From contig NW_026970903.1 of NCBI RefSeq assembly GCF_963678635.1, positions 1-21,753 on the forward strand: 21,753 nucleotides of DNA, written 5' to 3'. This DNA comes from Symsagittifera roscoffensis. Its lineage: Eukaryota > Xenacoelomorpha > Acoela > Convolutidae. The notes under the pieces were generated by a model. It saw only the letters and a list, made by a program, of their open reading frames with translations. It was not told the DNA's origin and ran no database searches. The position numbers and the translations under genes were made by a program. Below, piece after piece: positions 8,661-17,029 of this stretch (position 1 is its first letter; each line of letters begins with the position of its first letter).

Positions 8661-9038
8661 CTACCAAAAGAAGAAATAAATGAATCTTTCCATCATCTTT
8701 CAAAGAACAAACATGAAAACTAGAAGTTTCCTAAAACACGGCTGAGTGGAACCAGTTTCAAACAAGTTTTTAATATATCCAATTATGTTTTTGATAACTA
8801 TCACTATAAAATACTTAGAACTAAACAATCATGATCCATGTCTGAAACTTACAAAATTTTGTAAGGCTAAGTTTTTTAAATAGTTTCAGCCACAGAAGAT
8901 AATGTTTAACTTTGCAAACAGTTGCTCTTCCTAGCCTCTAACCTCGCAAGAATACCAGTATATACTAGATCTATTCAGACTAGGAAATTTAAATTTAAGA
9001 TTAGAATTGGTGTTAGACTTAAAAATTGCACGAATCTA

Positions 9039-9646
9039 TCCGGCCGAAAATAAGATAGCTTGACGAACAGACGGTGTATCTTATCGAAATTACTCTATGA
9101 GAAAACCACCCACATTTAAACTCAGGAGGTATGCAGTTACGACACCAGTTATTTTTTGAGCAGTTTTTTTTTGCTCTTTTACTTCAGACCCTACGACCGT
9201 TTCAAAATTGTACTTTGATTTAATCCTCTATCTTGGTTGCTTTTAAGCAAATGCAATTACTATATTTCAGGTTCATTGAAACTATTGTTGTTTTTTATCA
9301 TGTCAATGCAAAAGTTTCGGGGCTTTAAAGTTGTTGTCGTCTTCAGACGCCGCTGCCGTAATTGCTTTCGTTTTGTTACCATAGAACGGATGGCTTTATT
9401 TCCATTTTACTTAGCGTCCATTGCTGGTTGATTGCTTAGAAACCTAGCTTAAGCTATAAGTCTCTGCTAACATCGTCAAATTTCTCAAAAATTGTGAGAA
9501 AAGAGTTTGTATTTATTTAATGGATAGTTAACTATAAAAGATTTAATCAGTTAATGAACACTCCAATGCCCCACTCGCGCACAATGAATTCTAGAAAAAA
9601 AGTATTTTTAATCGAAAACTTTTCTTCCTTACCCCAAAATAGTTTT
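9039..9646. other. spacer between the module copies, no gene seen
   Basis: Single-copy in this window. It has a T-rich part around 9150-9310 and a short plus-strand open frame around 9237-9431 without an ATG at its listed start. I see no splice-bounded exon. Confidence 0.4.
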
Positions 9647-9754
9647 GCAACACAGAAACCCAATCTCAACGTAACACCTATGTCGAAAAAATAAAGTTGT
9701 GCAACAGAGAAGCCCAATCCCAAGATAACACCTATGTCGAAAAAATGTACCCGG
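9647..9754 (+). repeat. 54-bp tandem duplication
   Basis: GCAACACAGAAACCC at 9647 and GCAACAGAGAAGCCC at 9701 head two 54-bp units ending CTATGTCGAAAAAAT, with a few mismatches. The sequence is unrelated to the 54-bp satellite, so the shared period is coincidence. Confidence 0.8.
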
Positions 9755-9888
9755 CTCCCACACTCTCCTGGATATCTTTGTATAATCCTAACCCTTTAAA
9801 ACTTCCACTGAAAGGAAACACCGATGATGATGAAGTTTGTTGCACTATCAACTTACCACTGCACTACACCTCAATCAATATACTAACC

Positions 9889-10210
9889 TTGGACTTTCAC
9901 TAACCTTAACCGCTCCCTTGCACGAAAAAGAAATCAGTTTTCAATCACGCACTATGACCTCACAGTCATCTGCTACATGGCATATTCACCATTTGACACA
10001 GACCGCGCAGTAAACTCCCAACTAACAGAAAAATTCTTCTTCAAAACTGACTACATATTTGATTTAGACAATACTAATAAAAATTTTGACCACGTTATCG
10101 ACCATGCAGTTCAAAACACCAAAAATACCAAATCATATTTCAGTAAATTCTACCGCATTCAACTAACTTTGATCTTCCTCATTCCAAAAGAGCGTGACAT
10201 TAACTGTTAG
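9889..10210 (+). CDS. plus-strand open frame, about 107 codons, no recognised domain
   Basis: An open frame runs from about 9889 to TAG at 10208-10210. The first ATG at 9977 gives 77 codons (MAYSPFDTDRAVNSQ, then FKTDYIFDLDNTNKNF). Upstream residues such as NRSLARKRNQF also look protein-like. A second plus-strand frame at 9697-9903 (PTLSWISLYNPNP, NTDDDEVCC) ends just where this one begins. The pair could be one coding stretch with a frameshift, or two exons. No family is recognised. The opposite strand has many stops here. Confidence 0.27.
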
Positions 10211-10421
10211 CACGAAGTTATCCTGAAAACCAAGTTTACTCACACCCACACATATTACCAATTCATCCAACGTCATTTTCTCAATAGTTCCCCATCGCGT
10301 AACCACCATCGCCGCTAATCATTAATAAGTCCAGATATACCTCACCCGATTTACTTAACTTCACATTTTGTATTAAAACCACTAACCTTCACGTCATCCT
10401 CAGAAACTATGATCCCGTCCG

Positions 10422-10839
10422 CTAAAACCGCTTCCCCTTTGAAGACTCCCGCCCCATTATTACCCCGCTTGAGTACATCCAAACTAAAGATTTTTTGCAT
10501 TTAGAAAACATCTTTAGTGCTAAACTTAATGACAAACTTTAAAATCTAACACAAAATACTCACCACGCCGCTAGAATTTAATATCATCAGTGCACTCAAT
10601 CTTCTTTGGCCAATTTTACCTACCAAAAAGGTCATTAGAATGCTCGCAAAACTTTTAATACACTCAACGACATTTAAAAAACTTCATTGTTTAACTCACA
10701 ATTTGTACACGTGTGTCTCACTGTTTCTTTTAAGACTTCACCTGTAATTTCTCTGAAAATAAAATAAAATCAAATGAAAAGGAAACTTTGTAAAATTGTC
10801 AACAATTATTGATCAATATACTTACTGTTTGCTGTACAT
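10422..10839 (-). CDS. four-exon small gene, 70 residues, unknown function
   Basis: Minus-strand model: exon 1 from ATG 10839 to 10826, exon 2 10752-10700 (53 bp), exon 3 10619-10564 (56 bp), exon 4 10511 to TAG at 10422. Introns of 73, 80 and 52 bp start GTAAGT, GTGAGT and GTGAGT; intron 1 ends with a textbook TTTTATTTTCAG. All phases join, for 213 coding bases. The protein begins MYSKQ, then EITGEVLKETVRHTCTN, then CKTGQRRLSALMILNSSGV. It carries a CxxC pair whose codons span intron 2. The last exon is less sure: an alternative acceptor ending TTTAG gives an early stop. It has no signal peptide. A CxxC-xxx-Q pattern faintly recalls insect chemosensory proteins, but length and spacing do not fit. 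Confidence 0.42.
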
Positions 10840-11006
10840 TTATGAATCGCAAAAAATTTATACGCAGCAATGATTTAAATTGATTATGCCATAAATTCCC
10901 TATACGAAGTGTTGATTTTATGATAAGTAATAGATAGAGATGATGACTAGCCTTTTTTATGTTTGTTTTTGGTAATTTCACTTTTGTAATTTGACTCGCT
11001 CACATT
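10826..11006. other. possible 5' leader region of the four-exon gene
   Basis: An alternative minus-strand frame uses an acceptor near 10899 and reads NLWHNQFKSLLRINFLRF through to the same GTAAGT donor, but it ends in a phase that does not join exon 2. Copy A has a one-base deletion here that breaks that frame. I therefore read it as untranslated leader. Confidence 0.3.
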
Positions 11007-11231
11007 TCACGCCCTCTTTCCACGCAATCCCGACTTAAGCAAAACTCGCCTTACGGTATTTGACAAGTAAATGAGTTCATAGTTTAGCAAACTAATCAAA
11101 ACCAACTCTAACTTGTTTCCACGCGTTTCAAACGTTCCCTTGACCCGGTTGAAAGAAGGAATCGAAGCATAGCTTAAATAATCAACACAGCTCACTAAGA
11201 CCACCGAACTAATACCATGTACAGGAAACAC
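11007..11231 (-). CDS. 74-codon open frame conserved in copy B
   Basis: Counterpart of 7520-7744, same length, ending in TGA (IPSFNRVKGTFETRGNK inside). No ATG start. Substitutions between copies are mostly non-synonymous, so constraint is not shown. Confidence 0.2.
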   Translation of the reverse strand: MFPVHGISSVVLVSCVDYLSYASIPSFNRVKGTFETRGNKLELVLISLLNYELIYLSNTVRRVLLKSGLRGKRA

Positions 11232-11470
11232 CCACGGTACTCAAATCAGATTAAACCAAATTAAACTGGTCAAAAACTCTTTTGAAGCCTAAATAAATTT
11301 TTCATTAAGAACACAAGAAACCTTTAAAAAATCAAAGATTTTACGAAGTAAAATCATTTCTTTTTTTCTATAAAAGGACACAACCAAAAGCACAAAAGGA
11401 AAAACACTTGATAATGGAGAAAGAAAAAGTTACACATAAATGAGGACTCTACTCAAAAAGACGTTAAAAC

Positions 11471-11558
11471 GTATACTTCAACTGGCCTCACTCACGAGTA
11501 AAAGACACCCTGAGCATACTTTAAAGCCGGCCTGAACCACCGGGCTACGTCCACCCTT
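11471..11558 (-). repeat. tRNA-like, possible SINE head (copy B)
   Basis: Matches 7981-8068, with the A-box-like TAGCCCGGTGG intact and the B-box-like part changed by one base. Confidence 0.3.
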
Positions 11559-11573
11559 AAAATAAATCCTCAC

Positions 11574-11623
11574 TTTTTTTGAAAAGAGTAGCTCTAGTGT
11601 GAGCAACTTTTTTTATAACCAAA
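11574..11623 (-). CDS. candidate 50-bp micro-exon, copy B
   Basis: Same exon as 8084-8133, reading LVIKKVAHTRATLFKK. The donor here is AAAA|GTGAGGAT, weaker than GTAAGT in copy A but still usable. Length and phase are preserved. Confidence 0.33.
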
Positions 11624-11935
11624 CTAATACAAAACGTTTTTGCGAAAAGAATTAACGAACAACAATACTAAAATTGAAATTACTAAAAAGGTGCAGACAT
11701 ATAAAATGTAAAAGATTTGTCGGAGCAATGAAACGAGCAGCAAAAGGGGAAAAAAATCTCGAGGACAGCCCGAAACTAGAATGGTAATTCTATTGGTTTT
11801 GCTTGCCGGAGTCAAGACGCTCACAGGATGTAAAGTATGGAGGTAAAATTGCAGCGAAGCTATCCATTGAACAAAAACAATGGGCAACTCTTCATTGAAC
11901 TCAGAAAAACAGATTCTAGTCACTTGGCGCTTCAC
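11624..11935 (-). CDS. 103-codon open frame conserved in copy B
   Basis: Includes FNEELPIVFVQWIASLQFYL and a hydrophobic tail running on to VNSFRKNVLY. It starts at an ATG near 11935 in this copy; copy A has no equivalent. It covers an acceptor-like TTTCAATTTTAG, so it probably merges exon and intron sequence. Confidence 0.22.
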   Translation of the reverse strand: MKRQVTRICFSEFNEELPIVFVQWIASLQFYLHTLHPVSVLTPASKTNRITILVSGCPRDFFPLLLLVSLLRQIFYILYVCTFLVISILVLLFVNSFRKNVLY

Positions 11936-12026
11936 TCAGAAAAATCAAACCTCACCTCATTATTTGATGAGTAATTGATAATGCGGGTAGTCTCGCTCTA
12001 CTTAATAAAATCGATACATCACTATA

Positions 12027-12150
12027 TCAATCTGCAACCTTGACACGATCCCTCAACTCTTTTACAATATACCCAACAACCTCTTCTCTCCTCACGAAGA
12101 CAAATAAGTCACAATGCGAGCAACCATTTATAACACTCTTTTCAAAGAAC
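12027..12150 (-). CDS. candidate terminal exon with CSHC motif, copy B
   Basis: Counterpart of 8537-8660: same acceptor, one base, 40 codons and TGA. It begins FFEKSVINGCSHCDLFVFV and ends KELRDRVKVAD. In copy B the frame beyond the TGA stays open for about 25 more codons to a GAG|GTGAGG donor; in copy A it meets another TGA. A further possible 14-bp exon (acceptor AAACTTAG, donor GTAAGTTTC) lies upstream at 12343-12356 and is kept in copy A. Confidence 0.4.
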
Positions 12151-13060
12151 CTACCAAAAGAAGAAATAAATGAATCTTTCCATCATCTTTCAAAGAACAA
12201 ACATGAAAACTAGAAGTTTCCTAAAACCCGGATGAGTGGAACCAGTTTCAAACAAGTTTTTAATATATCCAATTATGTTTTTGATAACTATCACTATAAA
12301 ATACTTAGAACTAAACAATCATGATCCATGTCTGAAACTTACAAAATTTTGTAAGGCTAAGTTTTTTAAATAGTTTCAGCCACAGAAGATAATGGTTAAC
12401 TTTGCAAACAGTTGCTCTTCCTATCCTCTTACCTCGCAAGAATACCAGTATATACTAGAACTATTGAGACTAGGAATTTTAAATTTAAGATTAGGATTGG
12501 TGTTAGACTAAAAAATTGCACGAATCTAGGATTATACAAATGGATTATTTAATGGATAAAAGAATGTTTCAAAATACCGTTGTCTAATTCTAATCTTCAT
12601 TGACTTTCTTTCATCGGATATGTTTTTAATTTTCCGGTCCTTGGAAAGTTTTCAGTAGTCTTTTTGAAGTTTTTAATTTTAAGAAGTCTTTATTCTTTCG
12701 ATCTTTGGTTTTAGGACCGGGTGATTATTGCTTTAATGTCTGCTTTTCAAGGCAGAACAATTTAACTCGTCAGTCTGTATGGGACAAAAGAGATTTTGAA
12801 AAACTTTCATTATTTCAAAAAGAATCCAATTTTGAAAAATGAAAAAAAAAATTGGACGAGTGTTTAAACGGTTGACAAATTAAAAGTGGAAAGGAGTCCA
12901 CTCCAATCTTAAATAAATAATGATAAAAGTAGTCCTTCATGTCCGTGAATTATTGCAACACTAAAACTAGGTGCTTTCAGAGCAGCTGCTTTCAGCAGCT
13001 GCTTTCAGAATACATGTTTATTTTGCAGTTTGGTTAGGAATTTTTTGACTGCGTTTCTCA

Positions 13061-13272
13061 TCACTTTGAATGCACAACGTGAATTAGGTTGGACACAAAG
13101 TGGAAAACATATTGCAGAGCAAAAATTGTTACTACACAGTTGGTAATACAATCCATCCGTGTTATTGTCAAAACAAAGTTTTTTTCCGTATTAAAAATTA
13201 AAGCCGTATTAAAAATTAAACTAACTCTCTTTTTTGCTTGGTAACAGAAATCAATCCAAATACAAACGAAAA
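13061..13272 (-). CDS. open frame after a good acceptor, possible terminal exon
   Basis: An acceptor TTTTTTCTTAG at 13273-13274 is followed by minus-strand frames. One runs 69 codons to a stop (FVCIWIDFCYQAKKRVSL, a doubled IFNTALIFNTEKNF, then ITRMDCITNCVV). The frame that joins 13320-13350 in phase 0 is shorter and reads FSFVFGLISVTKQKRELV before TAA. I cannot decide between them; the 47-bp intron with GTATGT and TCTTAG ends is convincing either way. Confidence 0.3.
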
Positions 13273-13319
13273 CTAAGAAAAAACAACAACAGTTTTCGTG
13301 GCTATGCTTATTTACATAC

Positions 13320-13350
13320 CATTTCATCAATTTTGTTTTTCTTTGAGTTG
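13320..13350 (-). CDS. candidate 31-bp micro-exon
   Basis: An acceptor CGACTTTTTTCAG and a near-perfect donor AATG|GTATGTAAAT enclose 31 bp on the minus strand. The frame with one leading base reads NSKKNKIDEM and ends on a codon boundary; another frame reads TQRKTKLMKW. The signal quality at both ends is high. Confidence 0.38.
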
Positions 13351-13404
13351 CTGAAAAAAGTCGGTTGCTTTTTTATTTTTAGCTGGAAAATTAGCTACTG
13401 AAAA

Positions 13405-13598
13405 AGTTTCAGTTGAAGTTTCAATTTCAATTATTATGATGTGAACATATTCACCTCTAAAGTTAATTAAAACAAGTTAAATTTAAAATCACTTAAGTTT
13501 TAATTTTCAATTTCAATAAAGTTTCAGTTTAAGTTTCAATTTCAATTATTATTATCTGAACACATTCACCTCTAAAGTTAATTAAAACGCGTTAAACT
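13405..13598 (+). repeat. tandem duplication, 115-bp period
   Basis: AGTTTCAGTT at 13405 and 13520 heads two copies of a block containing TTTCAATTTCAATTATTAT and CACCTCTAAAGTTAATTAA. It is built of degenerate GTTTCAATTTCAA sub-repeats and looks like simple non-coding expansion. Confidence 0.85.
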
Positions 13599-13647
13599 AA
13601 ATTTCAATACAGTTTCAATTTTATCTCAGATATAGCAACTTACTTAC

Positions 13648-13679
13648 CAGGATTCTTCACTGACCGTGCCGAATTACAT
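13648..13679 (-). CDS. candidate 32-bp micro-exon
   Basis: An acceptor GCTTTTTAAAAG and a strong donor CCTG|GTAAGTAAG enclose 32 bp on the minus strand. The single open frame (one base, 10 codons, one base) reads CNSARSVKNP. The exon phase pattern is 2 to 1. Confidence 0.36.
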
Positions 13680-13736
13680 CTTTTAAAAAGCAAGTAAATT
13701 AGCTCAAGTGTAGCCAGGAAGTATTATACACGCAGC

Positions 13737-13960
13737 CAGGCGCGGATCTACGAATTTCTCGAGGGGGTTGGGCGGAATTTAAAGAAAATTTAAGAAAATT
13801 TTGTCGACTTTTTTAGGTCGACAAAATTGATTTTCTGAGCTCTCCCAAACCACTTTAAAAACCCTAATTTGACCACATTTTCTGAAAAAAAAGGCCATGA
13901 AAGAGGGGCGCGCTCCCCCCTCAAAATTAGTATAGATTGGCGAGAAGACGCCCTCACAAA
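13737..13960 (+). mobile_element. possible DNA-transposon end (hAT-like), partial
   Basis: CAGGCGCGGATCTACGAATT followed by a G-run resembles the CAG-starting terminal repeats common in animal hAT elements. I find no matching inverted end, no 8-bp target duplication and no transposase, so this is at most a fragment. Low confidence; based on recalled family style only. Confidence 0.25.
13797..13828. repeat. hairpin, 12-bp perfect stem
   Basis: AATTTTGTCGAC, an 8-base TTTTTTAG loop, then GTCGACAAAATT. It lies inside the possible transposon fragment. Confidence 0.85.
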
Positions 13961-14510
13961 AAATTTAATGTCAGTCAGCCAAAAATAGATATCTCCAAAT
14001 AATACAATGGGGGACCCTTTGGGGACGAAATATGTAATGTACGTCATTCAAAAACACGCAATATTGTTCATACAGCCAATCAACAGAAAAATAGTGACCT
14101 CTGTAGTCGCGCCAAAGTGTGCTGCGAGGTAGATTTCTATGCCAAAATAAGAGCCGATTTAAGCCGCCAAGCGGCGACCTGCACATAGTGCGCACACTGG
14201 AAACTTTTAATCGACACTCGGCTCTGTAGTCTTTATGTCCATTCAAATTAGTGTACTCTTACAATTGCAAAATTTTTGCATCATGTAACATTTTGTTTTG
14301 TTTAATATAATCTTCTCCCAAAGTATACAGGCCCTGATGAACGCTATATTTTGTTTTGCTGTTCCAACTTTGTTGTTCCGAAAGTAAGAATATATCAATT
14401 GGGGTGGTTTTTTTTTAATACAGACTAAATTTCAAAAGAATGATACTCTCGGGGGATCGATCCCTTGCTCTTTGTGGCTCCATTGGTTCGCGCTCAACAG
14501 TATACTTAAC

Positions 14511-14568
14511 TGACTTTTTGGTTGATGTTGAATGAGGCTGTTTACATTTTTCGTTTTCTACTTTAATG
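14511..14568 (-). CDS. candidate 58-bp micro-exon
   Basis: An acceptor CTTTACTTTTTCAG and donor GTCA|GTTAAGTAT enclose one base plus 19 codons: IKVENEKCKQPHSTSTKKS. The other two frames meet stops quickly. The polar, Lys/Ser/Thr-rich composition and the strong acceptor make this one of the better candidates. It is unrecognised. Confidence 0.4.
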
Positions 14569-16046
14569 CTGAAAAAGTAAAGTGAAATATTTAGTGGCGA
14601 AATATCCCGCACTAAAAAATCGTTCCTAATTGAAAGGCAAGCTAATTGTTCTTTTTACTTCGAACACTTAAAACTTGATATTGCAAGCCTAAAACTCTTA
14701 ATTTAATAATGTTTCATTAACCAAAAACTATTCGAGGCCACTTGATGGGCAGTCAGAACATTCAGAGATTTGCCACGATGCGAGCAATTTGTTCAAAATG
14801 TTTTAACCTTATTTCTAAGTAATACACAATCTGAAACGTTTTTGTTCAACTGATTTAAAAATATAACACGACTGCTCGTACCAGCGCGAAGCGCTGATTG
14901 TCCCGACTGCTTTTTAAGGTCTATGGTGAAGTAAGAACATGAAAAAGTTGAATGAAATAACAAAATGATTTTTCTTTGTTATTAACTTTTTTGTAAAAAT
15001 CCTCCCCCCACATGCCATGTAAAATACAAAGTGATACATTTCGCTTTCATCAACAAACCAAATATGGCAAATAAGCTTACTTCAACCAATTTAGAACGAC
15101 TTCTACGACGGACTAAATCTCAGCTTACACTTTAATGGCTGGTGCGAAATATATCGCGCGTTACCTGTCCCAAATTGGCCAATTTGGCAATATTTAAAAC
15201 CCCATAATTTTACGAAAAAGGATCACAGGTTCAAAACTTTTTTAAACTTGAGCTCAAAACAACAATACCTTTTCGATGATAAAAAGAATTCGTCAAAAAT
15301 GACTAGTCAAAAAGTTTTTAAAAAACCACCCCGAGCACAAATATTCCGTTACTTTCGTTACCGAAAATCTAAACAATAATTTCGTTTTCAAGAAATTCTT
15401 TATATTGGTGCTTTTTGGTGTTCTTCCAAAAAAGGATTTTTATTGTTCTGAAAAATAAAAGTCCAGTCTTATTGCTACTTCAAAATGAATTTGTTTTTTT
15501 TGTACATCAGTTGATCACAAACGTTTAGCGTTTTATGATACTGAGAAACAACCTAACAAATTTTTAACAAGTAGCATGTTTTACTTTGTTCAAAACTAAA
15601 CGTTGCTTCTAACTCTTGGATCAACCGTAACTTATGGGAAATACTGAGAACTCGATTCAACTGATGATGTACCCTATCAAAATACAAGATGTAAGAACAA
15701 TATCAAAATGGTTATAACTTGCTCGTTTGTATGAAATGCATATTTTATACAGAACTAATTTTCAGAATTATTACATGCTTGGGGAGTGAATTCTACGGTA
15801 GGTCTCTTAGGGGGATCCTAGTTACCACTTTCCGCTTATATCTTATTGAACCAGTTTTATCTTTGTGAAGTTTTTTTTTGCACACTTTTTTTTGTTTTTT
15901 AAATCGCTTTCCAAATTACTTAAGTTTTTAACCGTTCTAAATGAGACAACAAATTAATATCTTTACGTCGAGGTCAATGTTTTGAACGATCTTTGGACTG
16001 ATCGCTTCAAAGTCGAACGGCACTGCGCGCCCATGGTTTGTAGTCA
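14569..16046. other. no gene seen; two short palindromes
   Basis: The sequence is AT-rich. An 18-bp perfect palindrome CCAAATTGGCCAATTTGG sits at 15170-15187, and a CAGCGC-GAA-GCGCTG hairpin at 14882-14896. I see no exon bounded by good signals. Confidence 0.45.
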
Positions 16047-16320
16047 ATTATAATGGATTCCCGAGACAAAAATAATCCATGATAACCCATTACAGATGTA
16101 AAATTCAGACCTCAAAATCGATTATATGGCCATTATAATCGATTATTTCTGATAAAAATTAATCCAATTTAGTCCATAAAAATCAATTATAATTCATTAT
16201 TTTTGGCACTGATATCGATTATTTTTGCCAAGATAATTCATTATAACCAAATATTTCTTAAATAAAAATCCATTATAATCCATTAAAATCGATTATAATC
16301 CATTATAATTTTAGAACTAA
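16047..16320. repeat. cluster of ATTATAATC / TCGATTAT motifs
   Basis: About 15 short copies of CATTATAATC, AATCGATTAT, AATCCATTATAAT and close variants at irregular spacing. It is densest at 16260-16310, where they join end to end. Neither a clean tandem period nor a known element. Confidence 0.7.
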
Positions 16321-16410
16321 ATTCGATTAATTTTGCAAAAATTTTGCAAATTTTGTAGGAGTTTTGCAATGTCTTTTACTAAACGCCATGTCTCAACGTC
16401 AACCCCTCAA

Positions 16411-16722
16411 GGTTGGGGGGCGGTAAACTAAAGAGGGGGGCGGTAAACTGAGAGGGGTGTCAATCATTAACACCCTCACCAAAATCAGCCAACAAATACC
16501 CTCCTCCGTATTCAACTATAAGGGTATAAAGGGGGTAGGGGGCGAATGGAAGGTGTGGTAAACTGGCAGGGGAGTGTAAACGGGGGGGGGGGGTTTGTAA
16601 ACTGGCAGGGGTAAACTGGGAGGGGGATGAAGAAGTAAACTGGAGGAGGGGATGAAATAAAGTGGGGGGGGGGGGAGGTAAAAAGGGGGGGGGGAAGGTA
16701 AAAAGGGGGGAGGGGGTAAAGT
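16411..16722 (+). repeat. G-tract region with GTAAACTGG repeats
   Basis: Runs of up to 12 G alternate with GGTAAACTG-like units on the plus strand. It has G-quadruplex potential and is prone to polymerase slippage. On the minus strand it reads through as proline-rich sequence in the same frame that overruns the donor of the 16783-17029 exon. Confidence 0.8.
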
Positions 16723-16782
16723 ATAAATAAGACAAAAAACATTTGAAATTTAATGTGAAATTTAACATTTTATGAAACTTAC

Positions 16783-17029
16783 GTAGCAGCTGCACTAAAC
16801 AGAAGATGAGATAATTTTGAAATAAGTTGTAAATTTCATGAATAACGTCTCGGCGGATTTTAATTGTATCTATGTATGTTTCCACCATTTTGACCAAAAT
16901 TTGGTATGTTTCGAACGTGCTCGAGCCAAGCAAGATATGTTTTTGACAGTGCTGGGGTTTAAATTGATTTGCAAAGAACATGAGTTCTTCAAGTTTATAC
17001 GATTTAAAGTTTGCTTTTCGGATAACATG
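16783..17029 (-). CDS. candidate 247-bp exon, 82 codons, related to the satellite
   Basis: On the minus strand an acceptor ending GCGTCATAG at 17030-17031 leads into 82 open codons plus one base and a consensus donor CTAC|GTAAGTTTC. The residues begin HVIRKANFKSYKLEELMFF, include QHCQKHILLGSSTFETYQ and VETYIDTIKIRRDVIHEIYN, and end LIFCLVQLL. The composition is typical of a soluble helical protein. The frame also runs past the donor into the G-tract as a proline-rich tail to TGA near 16460, which I take as intron read-through. SSTFETY corresponds base for base to the neighbouring satellite monomer. The family is not recognised. Confidence 0.45.
16871..16955 (+). repeat. diverged precursor of the satellite monomer
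   Basis: TATGTTT-type half-units recur at 16875, 16905 and 16936, a 30-31 bp spacing. 16903-16925 is identical over 23 bases to satellite copies such as 19507-19529, and ACAGTGCTGG near 16947-16956 is also satellite-like. It lies about 240 bp outside the array. Confidence 0.75.

Larger units (their letters stand above)
6866..9038 (+). repeat. copy A of a 2.1-2.2 kb duplicated module
   Basis: Direct repeat of 10385-12528. Both start ACCTTCACGTCATCC and end GCACGAATCTA. Identity looks around 95 percent by eye, with scattered indels, including 24 extra bases near 6906-6945 in A. No terminal inverted repeats, poly-A tail or target duplication are visible, so I cannot assign it to a transposon class. 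It carries minus-strand exon-like blocks, suggesting segmental gene duplication. Confidence 0.85.
10385..12528 (+). repeat. copy B of the duplicated module
   Basis: Direct repeat of 6866-9038, at an offset of 3519 bp on the left and 3490 bp on the right. The flanks do not match those of copy A, so the boundaries are sharp. This copy keeps the more intact reading frames. Confidence 0.85.

Noticed and set aside
6866-9038. A Helitron or a TIR transposon
   Set aside because: The ends do not show the TC/CTRR pattern, inverted repeats or a target-site duplication.
10700-10752. Identification as an insect chemosensory protein from the CxxC-xxx-Q pattern
   Set aside because: The first cysteine pair, the usual length and the expected intron position are missing; the likeness is too short.
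14449-14470. A tRNA T-arm, from GGGATCGATCCC with a B-box match on the minus strand
   Set aside because: It is mainly a palindrome, the stem pairs poorly as a T-arm, and no A box lies at the right distance.
14910-15010. A gene or element near the CAGCGC hairpin
   Set aside because: Only a short hairpin and a nearby repeated CGACTGCT are present; nothing else supports a feature.
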